Part shown: positions 52,395 through 61,974 of the stretch, piece after piece
Layout of the letters: the number at the start of each line of letters is the position of its first letter
Numbering within the stretch: the stretch's first letter is position 1
From: Alistipes sp. UBA934
GTDB taxonomy: Bacteria > Bacteroidota > Bacteroidia > Bacteroidales > Rikenellaceae
Assembly: GCA_002293535.1 (NCBI GenBank)
Contig: DBDK01000004.1
Coordinates: 1 to 64,000, forward strand
DNA: 64,000 nucleotides
Direction: 5' to 3'
The notes under the pieces: model-generated
What the model was told of the DNA's origin: nothing
The model's input: only the letters and a program-made list of their open reading frames with translations
Databases searched by the model: none
Translations under genes and position numbers: made by a program

Positions 52395-53687
52395 TTATTG
52401 CTCCTTACTGTGCTCTTTGCCGTGATAAGTTATTAACATATCGCCGACAATAAAGTTGCTGCCGCCTATATATATTAGGTCACGGGGTGAGGCGAGCGAG
52501 AGGGCTTTTTCTAATGCGGCAGCGACAGGGACGACTGTTTCGGCGTCGAAATCGTGTACTTTGAAGCGGGCTTCGAGATCCTCGGCAGGCATTGCGCGAG
52601 ATGTGGCGGCTTGGGTGAGGATGTAGTGGGCGTCGGTGGGAAGCAGGGGGATGATGGCATCGAGATCTTTGTCGGCAGCGAACCCCAGAATCATAAAAAG
52701 CCGAGCGTAGGGGATGGTATGGCGCAGATCGGCGAGGGTACGCTCTATGTGGGAAACTATCTCTTTGAATCCGTGGGCATTATGAGCAGTGTCGCAAACC
52801 ACTAAAGGTGTCTGCTGCAGCATCTCCCAACGACCGCGAAGACCAGTTAGCGATATGGTGTTGGCAAGTCCGGTGCGCAAGGCTTCGTCGGAAATCCTGA
52901 ATCCCTGAGCGCGCAGAATATCCACCGCCGCAAGCACCGTGGCTAAGTTTTTTTTCTGGTGATCGCCCTGCAGGTCGAGTCGGAGTTGAGGTGTTTGATT
53001 TGAGTCTGCGAAGATAATAGGCGAGCCTAACTTCTGGGCGCAGGCACGGAAAACGGGGGCGCTTTCGAGGTCGGTTTGGCCGACGACGACAGGTACGCCG
53101 GGCTTGATGATGCCGGCCTTTTCGGAGGCAATGGCGGCGATTGTACTGCCCAGATATTGAGTGTGCTCCAGTCCGATATTGGTGATTATGCTGACCAATG
53201 GAGTGATGATATTGGTCGAGTCGAGTCGCCCGCCGAGTCCCGCTTCTATAATGGCGATTTGGACTCCCTCACGCGAAAACCACCACAGGGCCATTGCGGT
53301 CGTCATCTCGAAAAAAGTGAGCCCCAGAGCCACCATCTCCTCTTTGTAAAGCTCGGTGAATTCAATCACGGCTTCCTCGCTGATCATCTGACAGTCGATC
53401 CGAATGCGCTCGCGGAAATCGACAAGATGAGGTGAGGTGAAAAGACCCACAGCGCCGCCGCCGTTTTCTTTGCTTGCAGACTGTAATACCGCAGCCAACA
53501 TACTCGCCGTGGAACCTTTGCCGTTCGTGCCGGCGACGTGGATGGCAGGAACGGTGTGGGCATCCAAGCCGAGTGTTGGTAAGAATCCAGCAATGCGGTC
53601 AATTCCAGGCTTATACGCTCCTGCACCTTGCTGCTCCCAAACGGGTAGCGAGTTGAACAAAAAGTCTATGGCCTCAGAGTAGGTCAC
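52395..53687 (-). CDS. folC: Bifunctional folylpolyglutamate / dihydrofolate synthase
   Basis: 430 residues of the Mur ligase superfamily. P-loop AGTNGKGSTASMLAAVLQ is near residue 50; LFTSPHLVDFRERIRI and LGLEHTQYLGSTIAAIASEKAGI are family signatures. Adds glutamate to folates and makes dihydrofolate, complementing folD at 19880. Overlaps lnt by 14 bases. Confidence 0.94.
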   Translation of the reverse strand: MTYSEAIDFLFNSLPVWEQQGAGAYKPGIDRIAGFLPTLGLDAHTVPAIHVAGTNGKGSTASMLAAVLQSASKENGGGAVGLFTSPHLVDFRERIRIDCQMISEEAVIEFTELYKEEMVALGLTFFEMTTAMALWWFSREGVQIAIIEAGLGGRLDSTNIITPLVSIITNIGLEHTQYLGSTIAAIASEKAGIIKPGVPVVVGQTDLESAPVFRACAQKLGSPIIFADSNQTPQLRLDLQGDHQKKNLATVLAAVDILRAQGFRISDEALRTGLANTISLTGLRGRWEMLQQTPLVVCDTAHNAHGFKEIVSHIERTLADLRHTIPYARLFMILGFAADKDLDAIIPLLPTDAHYILTQAATSRAMPAEDLEARFKVHDFDAETVVPVAAALEKALSLASPRDLIYIGGSNFIVGDMLITYHGKEHSKEQ

Positions 53688-55212
53688 GTCGCTTTATGCG
53701 ATAAGCTATGAAATAAAGGATGCTTAATCCAAAGATCAGCAGAGATATACGACAAAGATAGTCGCCGAAGCGAACGTAAAAAGTCAGGCTGCGATTGAGT
53801 GAAACATCGTCCGTCAAAGTGCCGCGTTCGTTCCAACCCAAAGTTTCGCGAACGTCGCCGCGCGAAGTGATGAAACCGCTTTTGCCGGTATTTGCGCTTC
53901 GGGCGACGGAGCGGCGAGTCTCGACGGCCCTAAGGCGTGCATAGTCAAAGTGCTGGCGATAGCCGGGGGTGTTGCGCCACCAGCCGTCGTTGGTGATGAT
54001 GAACATCACTTCGGCGCCGTTTCGAACGAACTCGGCGAAGTATTCGCCGAAGACGGACTCCCAACAGATCCCAGCACCGGCATAAACCTCGCCGTTATCG
54101 AACACCTGACGCACAGTACCATATCCCAATTGTCCCACGTAGCTGTCTAAATCTTTTACCACCCATTTCAGCGCCCCGATCCAGCGCCAGGTGGGCATCA
54201 TCTCGGTGCCGATTACCAGTTTTGCCTTGTGGTGCAGGTAGGCACGGCCGGTCGAGTCGATTGCGATGGCGGTATTGTAGATGTCATAAAATCCGTTTTG
54301 GGCATCGCCGCGTGCGGTTTCGGTGGCTTTGGTCGTCCCATAAGGTTTATAGGTGGTCGCGCCCAGAACTATGGTCGCCTGTGGGAATTTTTGCGCCGCG
54401 AGGTTACGAAAGGTCACCAGCGAAGGCGAATCGCCCAACCGACCCTCCATAAGAAACTCATCCAAAGCTCCTTCGGGCATCACGATAAACTGAACATCGG
54501 CGGGAGCTTCACCGGCCAGATCGAGCAAATTTTGGAGCCTCACATCTCGATCCACATCCAAGTAGGGATCCATATTGGGCTGGACGATGGTCACTCTGGC
54601 CGTTCGCGTTGGTTCTTTGTAAGTAAAGTAGATGGTCAGCGAAATAATCAAGGGGATAATGACGGAGAGGGTGGGCGCCAACCAGCGTCGCCGTAAAATA
54701 GCATACTCGTAAATAAGTATGTTAGTAACTAATACCCAGATGGTTCCGCCGTAAACGCCTGTCCATTCGTACCACTGCACTGCCCAAATGTCGTGCGCGA
54801 ATCCGTTGCCGATGTTCAGCCACGGAAACGAAGCCTGAGAGAAATTGTAAACCCATTCGCCGAGAGTCCAAACTGTTACTAAGATTGTGTACGATAGGGC
54901 CTTAGGTGCGCGCTTGGAGATCCAAAACCAAAGCATAAAAGCAAGGCCGGTGTAGATGCACGCGAAGAACGTCGCCGCGATCGGGCCAGCTGGAGTCGCA
55001 TACCACACCCACCAAACGCTCATCCCATACCACAGCACTATAAAGAGCATCACCCAGCCCATCATCCGCCAGAACGAGCGCGCTGAACGGTCGTAACGCG
55101 ATGCAAGAATCAGAAGCGGAACAAACCCCACGAGCATAGTCAGCCCGGTAGCCTGCCACCAACCCAGCGACATCAACACCGCCGCAGCCAGGACCAAAAG
55201 AAAATTTTTCAT
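53674..55212 (-). CDS. lnt: Apolipoprotein N-acyltransferase
   Basis: 512 residues. N-terminal six-segment membrane part, then a nitrilase-like periplasmic domain with catalytic Glu in VMPEGALDEF, Lys in HHKAKLVIGTEMMP and Cys in GAGICWESVFG, and a final membrane segment. Adds the third acyl chain to lipoproteins, fitting the many lipoproteins here. A TATATTTG box lies 4 bases before the start, implying a leaderless transcript. Confidence 0.94.
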   Translation of the reverse strand: MKNFLLVLAAAVLMSLGWWQATGLTMLVGFVPLLILASRYDRSARSFWRMMGWVMLFIVLWYGMSVWWVWYATPAGPIAATFFACIYTGLAFMLWFWISKRAPKALSYTILVTVWTLGEWVYNFSQASFPWLNIGNGFAHDIWAVQWYEWTGVYGGTIWVLVTNILIYEYAILRRRWLAPTLSVIIPLIISLTIYFTYKEPTRTARVTIVQPNMDPYLDVDRDVRLQNLLDLAGEAPADVQFIVMPEGALDEFLMEGRLGDSPSLVTFRNLAAQKFPQATIVLGATTYKPYGTTKATETARGDAQNGFYDIYNTAIAIDSTGRAYLHHKAKLVIGTEMMPTWRWIGALKWVVKDLDSYVGQLGYGTVRQVFDNGEVYAGAGICWESVFGEYFAEFVRNGAEVMFIITNDGWWRNTPGYRQHFDYARLRAVETRRSVARSANTGKSGFITSRGDVRETLGWNERGTLTDDVSLNRSLTFYVRFGDYLCRISLLIFGLSILYFIAYRIKRRDLL

Positions 55213-55216
55213 ACCA

Positions 55217-55224
55217 CAAATATA
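55217..55224 (-). promoter_or_regulatory. -7 box for lnt-folC
   Basis: TATATTTG on the minus strand, 4 bases before the lnt ATG; the divergent cmk box starts 3 bases away. Confidence 0.65.
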
Positions 55225-55226
55225 GT

Positions 55227-55234
55227 TATCTTTG
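55227..55234 (+). promoter_or_regulatory. -7 box for cmk-ispH-pepT
   Basis: TATCTTTG, 5 bases before the cmk ATG at 55240. Confidence 0.65.
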
Positions 55235-55239
55235 CGGAT

Positions 55240-55878
55240 ATGAAAAAACTGACCATCGCGATAGACGGATTTTCATCGGGCGGCAAGAGCACCTTTGCAC
55301 GTGCGATCGCAGCTCGGCTGGGGTATGAGTTTATCGACTCCGGAGCGATGTATCGTGCTGTGACCCTGTGGGCTTTGGAGCACGGAATTGTTCGCGGCGG
55401 TGTGCTGGACGAGAGTGATCTTATCGCCGCGCTCGACCGCATAGATGTTCGCGAGTTGGCTGCCGATCCCCGAATCCGCTCGATTGAGGTGAGTAATTTG
55501 GTGAGCCAGGTGAGTCGGTTGCCGGCGGTGCGCGAAAAGTTGGTGGCGGTACAGCGGGAGATGGGACGACGGGGAGGCGTGGTGATGGATGGGCGAGACA
55601 TCGGCACAGTGGTCTTTCCGGACGCCGACCTGAAAATTTTCCTGACGGCCGACCCCGCTGTTCGTGCGAGGCGGCGTTATGAGGAGTTACAAGCTGCGGG
55701 TCAGGAGGTGTCGCTCGCCGAGATCGAAGAGAATATCCGTCAGCGCGATTTGTTGGATCAAACACGCGAAATCAGCCCCTTGCGTCAGGCTCCTGATGCT
55801 ATCGTGTTGGATAATAGCAATATGACCCTCAATGAGCAGATGACTTGGGTGGAAGAACAACTATGCAGATTGAGATAG
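55240..55878 (+). CDS. cmk: Cytidylate kinase
   Basis: 212 residues. Phosphorylates CMP and dCMP. P-loop DGFSSGGKSTFARAIA at the N-terminus, then IDSGAMYRAVTL and the DGRDIGTVVFPDA motif typical of CMP kinases; lid arginines in RRRYEELQ and IRQRDLLD. Overlaps ispH by 16 bases, as in many bacteria where cmk and ispH are neighbours. Confidence 0.95.
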   Translation: MKKLTIAIDGFSSGGKSTFARAIAARLGYEFIDSGAMYRAVTLWALEHGIVRGGVLDESDLIAALDRIDVRELAADPRIRSIEVSNLVSQVSRLPAVREKLVAVQREMGRRGGVVMDGRDIGTVVFPDADLKIFLTADPAVRARRRYEELQAAGQEVSLAEIEENIRQRDLLDQTREISPLRQAPDAIVLDNSNMTLNEQMTWVEEQLCRLR

Positions 55879-56801
55879 ACGACAGATCGGGGTTTTGTTT
55901 CGGGGTAGTTCGCGCCATTTCGCAGGCCGAGGCCGCAACGGCTGCAGTGAGTGGGAACGCCGACGGCGAAATGGCTGTGTGTAAAAAACCTCTTGTCTCT
56001 TTGGGCGACATTGTTCATAACAGTGCCGAGGTGGAGCGACTGGTTGGACTGGGACTGGAAGTAGTGCCGGAAGATGCCGATTTGGCCGACCTTGCTGGAA
56101 GGCGGATACTGATTCGTGCCCACGGCGAACCACCGGCAACTTATGAGGCGGCGCGTGAATACGGCATCGAACTCGTGGATGCGACCTGCCCCGTGGTCGC
56201 AGCCCTGCAACGTACTGTGGCCGAGGCGTATGCGCAAATGGAACGTGTGGGCGGGAAGGTGGTTATATTCGGCAAGCCCGGTCACGCCGAGGTGCGCGGA
56301 CTCGCCGGTTGCGCGGACGGACAGGTGATTGTCGTCGAGAGCGAGGGCGACCTCGAACAGGTAGATTTTGCACGCCCGATATATTTTTTGGCGCAAACCA
56401 CCAGTAGTCTTGCTGAATTCCGGCGGCTCAGCGAAGAGATTCGGCGGCGGGCGGAACAAAGGGACGGGACAGGAACGGATGGCGTCACGATTAAGGACAC
56501 GATTTGCCGGCAAGTATCAGGTCGTGAGGAGCATTTGACTGAATTCGCACGCCGGTTCGATGTTGTGATTTTTGTGACCGGAGCCAAGAGCTCCAATGGT
56601 AAAGCATTGTTCGAGGCGGTGAGGGCCGCAAATCCTAATAGCTATAAAATAGAGAATACCAGCGGTCTGAACGCCGATGGCGAATCGGAGCTACGCAAAA
56701 GTCTGGCCGCGGCAGTCTCTGTCGGGATTTGCGGCGCCACATCCACCCCCCGCTGGTTAATGGAACAGATTGCAGATGAAATTACTCGACAGGTTTCTTA
56801 G
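55863..56801 (+). CDS. ispH: 4-hydroxy-3-methylbut-2-enyl diphosphate reductase
   Basis: 312 residues from ATG at 55863. Last step of the MEP isoprenoid pathway. The three cluster cysteines are in GFCFGV (Cys12), ATCPVV and GICGATSTPRWLMEQI; substrate-binding His is in RAHGEPP. Overlaps cmk and, at the 3' end, pepT by 26 bases. Confidence 0.95.
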   Translation: MQIEIDDRSGFCFGVVRAISQAEAATAAVSGNADGEMAVCKKPLVSLGDIVHNSAEVERLVGLGLEVVPEDADLADLAGRRILIRAHGEPPATYEAAREYGIELVDATCPVVAALQRTVAEAYAQMERVGGKVVIFGKPGHAEVRGLAGCADGQVIVVESEGDLEQVDFARPIYFLAQTTSSLAEFRRLSEEIRRRAEQRDGTGTDGVTIKDTICRQVSGREEHLTEFARRFDVVIFVTGAKSSNGKALFEAVRAANPNSYKIENTSGLNADGESELRKSLAAAVSVGICGATSTPRWLMEQIADEITRQVS

Positions 56802-57885
56802 ATATGTCACATTCGACACGCAGAGCGACCCTCGCAGTGAGACCACACCGTCTACCGCTGGTCAAATCGTTATGTTACAGTATCTTGCGCAGGAGTTGCG
56901 AGAGATGGGAGCAGCTGAGGTGGAGTTACACGAGAGCTACCTCACTGCAACGATACCGGCGAGTGCGGGACGGGAAGACGAACCGGTAATAGGTTTTTTG
57001 GCCCACGTGGATACTTCCCCCGATGCATCCGGTGCAGGGGTAAAGCCTCAGATAAATGGCGATACCATCTCCTCCGACGGCACGACTTTGTTGGGTGCGG
57101 ATGACAAGGCCGGTGTGGCAGAGATAATGACCGCCACCGAGATCCTGCTCGCGGGAGGTGTGAAGCACGGGCAAGTACGGCTGGCGTTCACCACCGATGA
57201 GGAGATCGGGCGCGGGGTGGATGGGTTCGACGTAGAGGCGTTCGGAGCCGATTTTGCCTACACGATGGATGGCGAATACTTGGGTGAGCTGGAGTATGAA
57301 AACTTCAACGCTGCCGAGGCGCTCATAACGATCATCGGCAAAAGCGCCCATCCGGGTGATGCGAAAGGTAAGATGGTGAGTGCATTACGGATAGCCATCG
57401 AGCTCGATGCGATGCTACCCGAAGATGAAAGGCCCGAGTTGGTCGATGGGCGAGAGGGTTTTTACCACCTGACTCGACTGGTGGGAACGGTGGAGCACGC
57501 CGAGATGGAGTATATTATCCGAGACTTCGACAGCACGAATTTCGAGATCCGTAAAAGAGCACTGACCGAGGCGGTGGAGCGTGTCAATAAGGGTGAGGGG
57601 ATGGCGACGATGGACATCAAGGACCAGTATTATAATATGTATGAGGTGATGGTCCTATGTCCGCATATCATCGAGCGCGCGGAAAGAGCGATGCGGGCGG
57701 TGGGTGTGGAGCCGGTGATAGTGCCTGCCCGCGGCGGAACCGACGGTGCGCGACTATCGTATCTCGGCCTGCCGTGTCCGAATCTGTTCACCGGCGGAAA
57801 GAACTTCCACAGCCTTCAGGAAAAAGCCTCCCTCACCGAAATGAGGAAGGCCGTCGAAGTCATAGTGGAAATTTGTCGTGCGTAG
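56776..57885 (+). CDS. pepT: Peptidase T (tripeptide aminopeptidase)
   Basis: 369 residues from ATG at 56776 (a TTG two codons upstream is the earliest option). M20 family: first zinc-ligand pair in FLAHVDTSPDASG, second in GADDKAGVAEI, catalytic Glu in TDEEIGRGVDGFD. A dimerisation domain lies between ~210 and 320. Removes N-terminal residues from tripeptides in the cytoplasm. Convergent with fabH, 10-base gap. Confidence 0.94.
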   Translation: MKLLDRFLRYVTFDTQSDPRSETTPSTAGQIVMLQYLAQELREMGAAEVELHESYLTATIPASAGREDEPVIGFLAHVDTSPDASGAGVKPQINGDTISSDGTTLLGADDKAGVAEIMTATEILLAGGVKHGQVRLAFTTDEEIGRGVDGFDVEAFGADFAYTMDGEYLGELEYENFNAAEALITIIGKSAHPGDAKGKMVSALRIAIELDAMLPEDERPELVDGREGFYHLTRLVGTVEHAEMEYIIRDFDSTNFEIRKRALTEAVERVNKGEGMATMDIKDQYYNMYEVMVLCPHIIERAERAMRAVGVEPVIVPARGGTDGARLSYLGLPCPNLFTGGKNFHSLQEKASLTEMRKAVEVIVEICRA

Positions 57886-57895
57886 GTGACGCTGC

Positions 57896-58882
57896 TTAAA
57901 TCCCCCACTTGTAATATAACGCTCCCCAAGTGAAGCCGGCACCGAAAGCGGAGATAATCAGATTGTCGCCCTTCTTGAAGCGGTTTTTGAAGTCCCACAA
58001 CACCAGCGGTATGGATGTGCCGGCGGTGTTACCGAAGCGCTCGATATTTACCAGAATCTTGTCGTCCGAAAGACCCATCCGGTGGCCCGTCGCTGCGAGA
58101 ATACGCAGGTTGGCCTGATGGGGGATCAGATAGGCGATGTCTTCGGGCTTGAGATTGTTCTTCTCCATCATCGCCACCGACACATCGGCCATATTGCTGA
58201 CGGCATACTTGAAGACTGTCTTGCCGTCCTGATAGATGAAGTGTTCGCGTCTTGCAACGGTCTCTGCCGTAGGAGGGTAGCAACTGCCACCTGCCTTTTG
58301 ATAGAGATAGTGGCGACCGATGCCATCCACGTGGTGCTCGTAATCTATGAGGCCCTCGTTGGGATCGTCCGTTCCCTCGACGAGCATTGCCACTGCTGCG
58401 TCGCCGAACAGCGGGCAGGTGTTGCGGTCGGTGTAGTCGGTTATGCCGCTCATCCTCTCGCCGCAGACCAAAATGATCTTCTTAGCCCGCCCTGCGCGTA
58501 TGAACGCATCCACCGCCGTGAACGAATAGATAAAACCGCTGCACCCTGCATTGATGTCGAATCCCCAGACGTTTTTTATGCCGACTTTGTCGCAGATGAT
58601 GTTGGCCGTGGCGGGGAAAAGCATATCGGGCGTAACGGTGGCACAGACCAACATATCTACCTCATCGACGCTCGTTCCGGTTGCGGCCAACAGCTTGCGA
58701 ACCGCGTCCGCACCCATCTCGGAGGTGCCCAGTCCGTCCTGTTTTAAAATGTGGCGCTCCACGATGCCCGTGCGCTCGCGAATCCACTCGTCGGAGGTAT
58801 CGACGAGTTGTTCAATTTCTTGATTGTTAAGTACGTACTCTGGAATCGAAGCTTCGATTCCGCGGATAACTGCTCTTTTCAT
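57896..58882 (-). CDS. fabH: 3-oxoacyl-ACP synthase III
   Basis: 328 residues. Starts fatty acid synthesis by condensing an acyl-CoA with malonyl-ACP. Catalytic Cys114 in DINAGCSGF, His in YLIPHQANLRIL and Asn in FGNTAGTSIP. Normal length. A TACTTTTG box lies 5 bases before the start. Bacteroidota often carry more than one FabH; this one stands alone here. Confidence 0.95.
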   Translation of the reverse strand: MKRAVIRGIEASIPEYVLNNQEIEQLVDTSDEWIRERTGIVERHILKQDGLGTSEMGADAVRKLLAATGTSVDEVDMLVCATVTPDMLFPATANIICDKVGIKNVWGFDINAGCSGFIYSFTAVDAFIRAGRAKKIILVCGERMSGITDYTDRNTCPLFGDAAVAMLVEGTDDPNEGLIDYEHHVDGIGRHYLYQKAGGSCYPPTAETVARREHFIYQDGKTVFKYAVSNMADVSVAMMEKNNLKPEDIAYLIPHQANLRILAATGHRMGLSDDKILVNIERFGNTAGTSIPLVLWDFKNRFKKGDNLIISAFGAGFTWGALYYKWGI

Positions 58883-58887
58883 AGCGA

Positions 58888-58895
58888 CAAAAGTA
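58888..58895 (-). promoter_or_regulatory. -7 box for fabH
   Basis: TACTTTTG on the minus strand, 5 bases before the ATG. Confidence 0.6.
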
Positions 58896-58996
58896 GGGAT
58901 AAATTCCCGAACGCAATACGACTTAACGAAATGATAACATTATCGATGAACAGGCAAAATTTATCGACGAATTGGTGCCGATCCGAAAAAAAAGAT

Positions 58997-59004
58997 TACC
59001 TTTG
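58997..59004 (+). promoter_or_regulatory. -7 box for the 59034 envelope operon
   Basis: TACCTTTG, with a possible ATTG at 58971-58974 (22-base spacer) and a leader of ~25 bases. Confidence 0.55.
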
Positions 59005-59033
59005 CCCCCAACATTAAACTTAAAAAAGACGTT

Positions 59034-60014
59034 ATGAAAAAGTTTGTATTTCTTGCATTTGCGCTGATCGGCGCTGTTTTGGCCGGTTGCGATGACAATG
59101 GCGGCGATCCCAAGCCCTCTGAATTGACCATTACCTCCGATTTGAGCTTCACTCAGGTGAACGAGATCAAATACAGCGATTTGGCGATGTTCTTGCCTGT
59201 GAATAATACTCGCGCAGATTTGCCGGCCAGTCAGGCACCATTCTCGATCGTTGTCAAGGCCGACGAAGGTCTGACTTCGCTGTCTCTGAAACTCACCACG
59301 GACAATGCAGCCATCAACGGCGCTCTGACCGAAATGGGTTTTGCGGGTACGTTCGATTTGGCTACATTGACCGGCGATCAGGCTGCCGCTATGGAAGGTT
59401 TTGGCTTCCCCACCGGCAGTAAAGTTGCCGGTGCAAAGAATGTCGGTTTCAGCCTTGTGGCTTTTATGCCGATGATCTATACTGTTCCCGGCGGTATCAA
59501 TCAGTTCGACGTGACCATCACTGCAAAGGACGCTAAAAATGTCACTAAGACCGAAACCGCCAAGATGAAATTCGTCGATGACTTGGAGTATGTTTTCATA
59601 ACCGGTGCCGATGAACCTATCGAAATTACCCCCGCGGAAGCTCTCGGCGGTATAGAAGTGGTGGTCGGCATTAACGCTCCTCTGACTATTGAAAATCTTA
59701 TCGTCGAAATCTCCTCCACCAGTCAGGCTTTCACTGCCGGTTTGGCCGTAATGCATCTCGATACTGCTATCGACCTTGCCAATCCCGGCCCTTTGGCGGA
59801 CGTTTTGACCCCTATCGGATTGCCTAACGGCGATGCCGTGAAAGGCAAAAGCGCGGTGAACTTCGATATTTCCGAGTTCATTCCTATGCTCTACGGAATA
59901 GCCGCCGGAGCCGGCGAGACCGAATTCAGCGCTACCTTCTCTCTCACCGTTAAGGATCCTGCCGGTCACGAACTGACCAAAGATCTCGAACTGAACTTTG
60001 TTGCCGCTGAATAA
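59034..60014 (+). CDS. Lipoprotein with two internal repeats, unknown function
   Basis: 326 residues. Lipoprotein signal ending AVLAGC, then a polar linker. Two related domains of ~130 residues follow: landmarks GFPTGSKVAGAKNVGFSLV...FMPMIY in the first and GLPNGDAVKGKSAVNFDIS...FIPMLY in the second. The domains are beta-rich and acidic. This is tandem duplication within the gene. No family recognised. Co-transcribed with a barrel and a PCMD lipoprotein, so a surface complex is plausible. TAATG overlap with the next gene. Confidence 0.72.
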   Translation: MKKFVFLAFALIGAVLAGCDDNGGDPKPSELTITSDLSFTQVNEIKYSDLAMFLPVNNTRADLPASQAPFSIVVKADEGLTSLSLKLTTDNAAINGALTEMGFAGTFDLATLTGDQAAAMEGFGFPTGSKVAGAKNVGFSLVAFMPMIYTVPGGINQFDVTITAKDAKNVTKTETAKMKFVDDLEYVFITGADEPIEITPAEALGGIEVVVGINAPLTIENLIVEISSTSQAFTAGLAVMHLDTAIDLANPGPLADVLTPIGLPNGDAVKGKSAVNFDISEFIPMLYGIAAGAGETEFSATFSLTVKDPAGHELTKDLELNFVAAE

Positions 60015-60832
60015 TGAAACGCGCAATATTAATGATGTCCTTAGCCGTCTTGCTTTGTAGCGAGGCGGCTTTGGCGCAAAATAAGGGAGGACTCTCGCGT
60101 CGTGAAAGGTTTGACCGCGGTCTCGCGTTCGATACCAGAACCCCATCAATGCCGAAGGGAATGTGGGTAGCGGGGATTAACGCCTCGTTCTCCAACAGCT
60201 CGAATGACAACTATGACGTGTTCATCGTGAATGATCTTGCAGGCAAGGGTAATTCTTTGAATATCAGTCCTATGGTGCACTACGTGTTTGCCAACAACCA
60301 GTCTATCGGAGTGAGGTTCCAGTACCGCCACCAGCTCATAGATATGGACGATGTGGTGTTCCATATCACGCCGGAATTGAACTCTATGCTATTTGGAGAA
60401 GACGGACTCAAGTATCAGTATCAGAGCAATACCTATATGGGATATATCTCTTATCGTTACTACATAGGTTTGGGTTCGAGCAGGCGGCTGCTACTCTTTA
60501 ACGAGGTGCAGGCAGGTTATGGCGGCGGCACTCAGCGCGAAGACAGCGGGGTGACCGATGCCGGTACTTTCAAGCGCTCGACCTATCAAAAGTCACGCAA
60601 TTTCCGTCTTGGATTTGCTCCTGGAGCTACTTGTTTCATCACCAATTCATTGGCTATCGAACTGCAGATTGGCCTGCTGGGCTATGAGTATAAGAAACTT
60701 ACTCAGGAAACCACCGTTGCACCTACTTCGGATGAAGTTCTTCCGCCGGAACTCGGTTCGCGCACCACGCATAATATCTCGGCCAAGTTCGACTTCTGGT
60801 CGGTGGCCTTCGGTATGACGTTTTATTTATGA
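60014..60832 (+). CDS. Outer-membrane beta-barrel protein
   Basis: 272 residues with signal peptide MKRAILMMSLAVLLCSEAALA. Strands of alternating hydrophobics run through the protein (SIGVRFQYRHQLIDM, TYMGYISYRYYIGLG, LAIELQIGLLGYEY) and it ends in FGMTFYL, with a C-terminal aromatic-X pattern. Middle gene of the envelope set; overlaps the next gene by 4 bases. Confidence 0.75.
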   Translation: MKRAILMMSLAVLLCSEAALAQNKGGLSRRERFDRGLAFDTRTPSMPKGMWVAGINASFSNSSNDNYDVFIVNDLAGKGNSLNISPMVHYVFANNQSIGVRFQYRHQLIDMDDVVFHITPELNSMLFGEDGLKYQYQSNTYMGYISYRYYIGLGSSRRLLLFNEVQAGYGGGTQREDSGVTDAGTFKRSTYQKSRNFRLGFAPGATCFITNSLAIELQIGLLGYEYKKLTQETTVAPTSDEVLPPELGSRTTHNISAKFDFWSVAFGMTFYL

Positions 60833-61950
60833 AACGATTTTTGATTTTGGCGCTCGTCGCCTGGACTTCTTGTGGCCAGATCGAGCAGCTGGAGCTGGCA
60901 CCCGATATCGAGGGGATCATCACGGCCTTTGAGGTAGAGGGACAAACCCGTTCGCAGATCAACGTAGCAACACGCACGGTAAGTATAGAGGTGGGCGAGG
61001 GAGTGGATCTGACTCACATCAGCGTCACGAAACTTACACTTGGCCCAACGGCGACCTGTAGCGTAGGGGTCGGCGATGTGATCGACCTTTCGGCTCCGCT
61101 CCAAATTGTCATCACGACAATCGCCTCATATACCTGGACAGTTTCGGCAACGCGAACGTTCGATCTTAAACGAGCGCTGCCCGGAGGCAATTTCGATGAG
61201 TGGAATATGACCGGCACCCGCACTTGGAACCCGTGGCCGGAAGGCGGCGTTTGGGAACAGGATCGCTGGTGGGATACCGGCAACGGGGGTGTCGCCTTGC
61301 TTGGGCCGAGTAACTCCACCCCGACGGAACCCGGCGAGGGCTCTCCGGCAAATCCCGCGGGTCGCGCTGCGCGATTGGAATCCACGTGGGTCGTCTTCAA
61401 GGCTGCCGGTGGGAACATCTATTTCGGTAAATTCGGTAAGTTCAACGGTCTGGACGCGACCTGCGATTTGGGTCACAACTGGCAGAGCAAGCCGCGTGGA
61501 CTCAAGGGTTGGTACAAATACTTTCCACAACCCATCGACCGAGTCAGTGATGCGCACGTGGCGATCCATCCCTTTGGCCTCACACGCGATCAGTGGATGG
61601 GCTCACCCGACTCGTTGCACGTTTGTGTTGCTTTGTGGGCCTCGCCCGACGGGAGGGACATTCCGTTCACCGTGGATACAAACATCTCTTCGTTCGTCGA
61701 TTTTTCGCGCGATGCGGACGGCGTTCTCGCCTATGGGTCGTTCGTGAGTGCCCAAGAGCAGGCTTCTTGGAGCGAATTCTCCGTCGATATGGAGTACTTT
61801 ACCGACGCGCCGCTACCTTCTAATACTCAGCTGTATTTGCTCGTGACCTCGTCCAAAAACTGTAACTACTTCATAGCCGGCACAGGCTCCGTAGCAGGTA
61901 CCTCGGGCAGTCTGATGTACGTGGACGAACTGGAGCTGGTTTACGACTGA
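60829..61950 (+). CDS. PCMD-domain lipoprotein
   Basis: 373 residues, lipoprotein signal ending AWTSC. Residues ~20-115 form an Ig-like domain (ITAFEVEGQTRSQINV..., SYTWTVSAT), and ~120-373 match the PCMD putative carbohydrate-metabolism domain of Bacteroidota (GGNFDEWN, YFGKFG, KGWYKYFP). Function undetermined; probably a surface glycan-associated protein. Closes the three-gene set. Confidence 0.8.
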   Translation: MKRFLILALVAWTSCGQIEQLELAPDIEGIITAFEVEGQTRSQINVATRTVSIEVGEGVDLTHISVTKLTLGPTATCSVGVGDVIDLSAPLQIVITTIASYTWTVSATRTFDLKRALPGGNFDEWNMTGTRTWNPWPEGGVWEQDRWWDTGNGGVALLGPSNSTPTEPGEGSPANPAGRAARLESTWVVFKAAGGNIYFGKFGKFNGLDATCDLGHNWQSKPRGLKGWYKYFPQPIDRVSDAHVAIHPFGLTRDQWMGSPDSLHVCVALWASPDGRDIPFTVDTNISSFVDFSRDADGVLAYGSFVSAQEQASWSEFSVDMEYFTDAPLPSNTQLYLLVTSSKNCNYFIAGTGSVAGTSGSLMYVDELELVYD

Positions 61951-61974
61951 TTTTTTCCGATTCGCGGATTTGGT

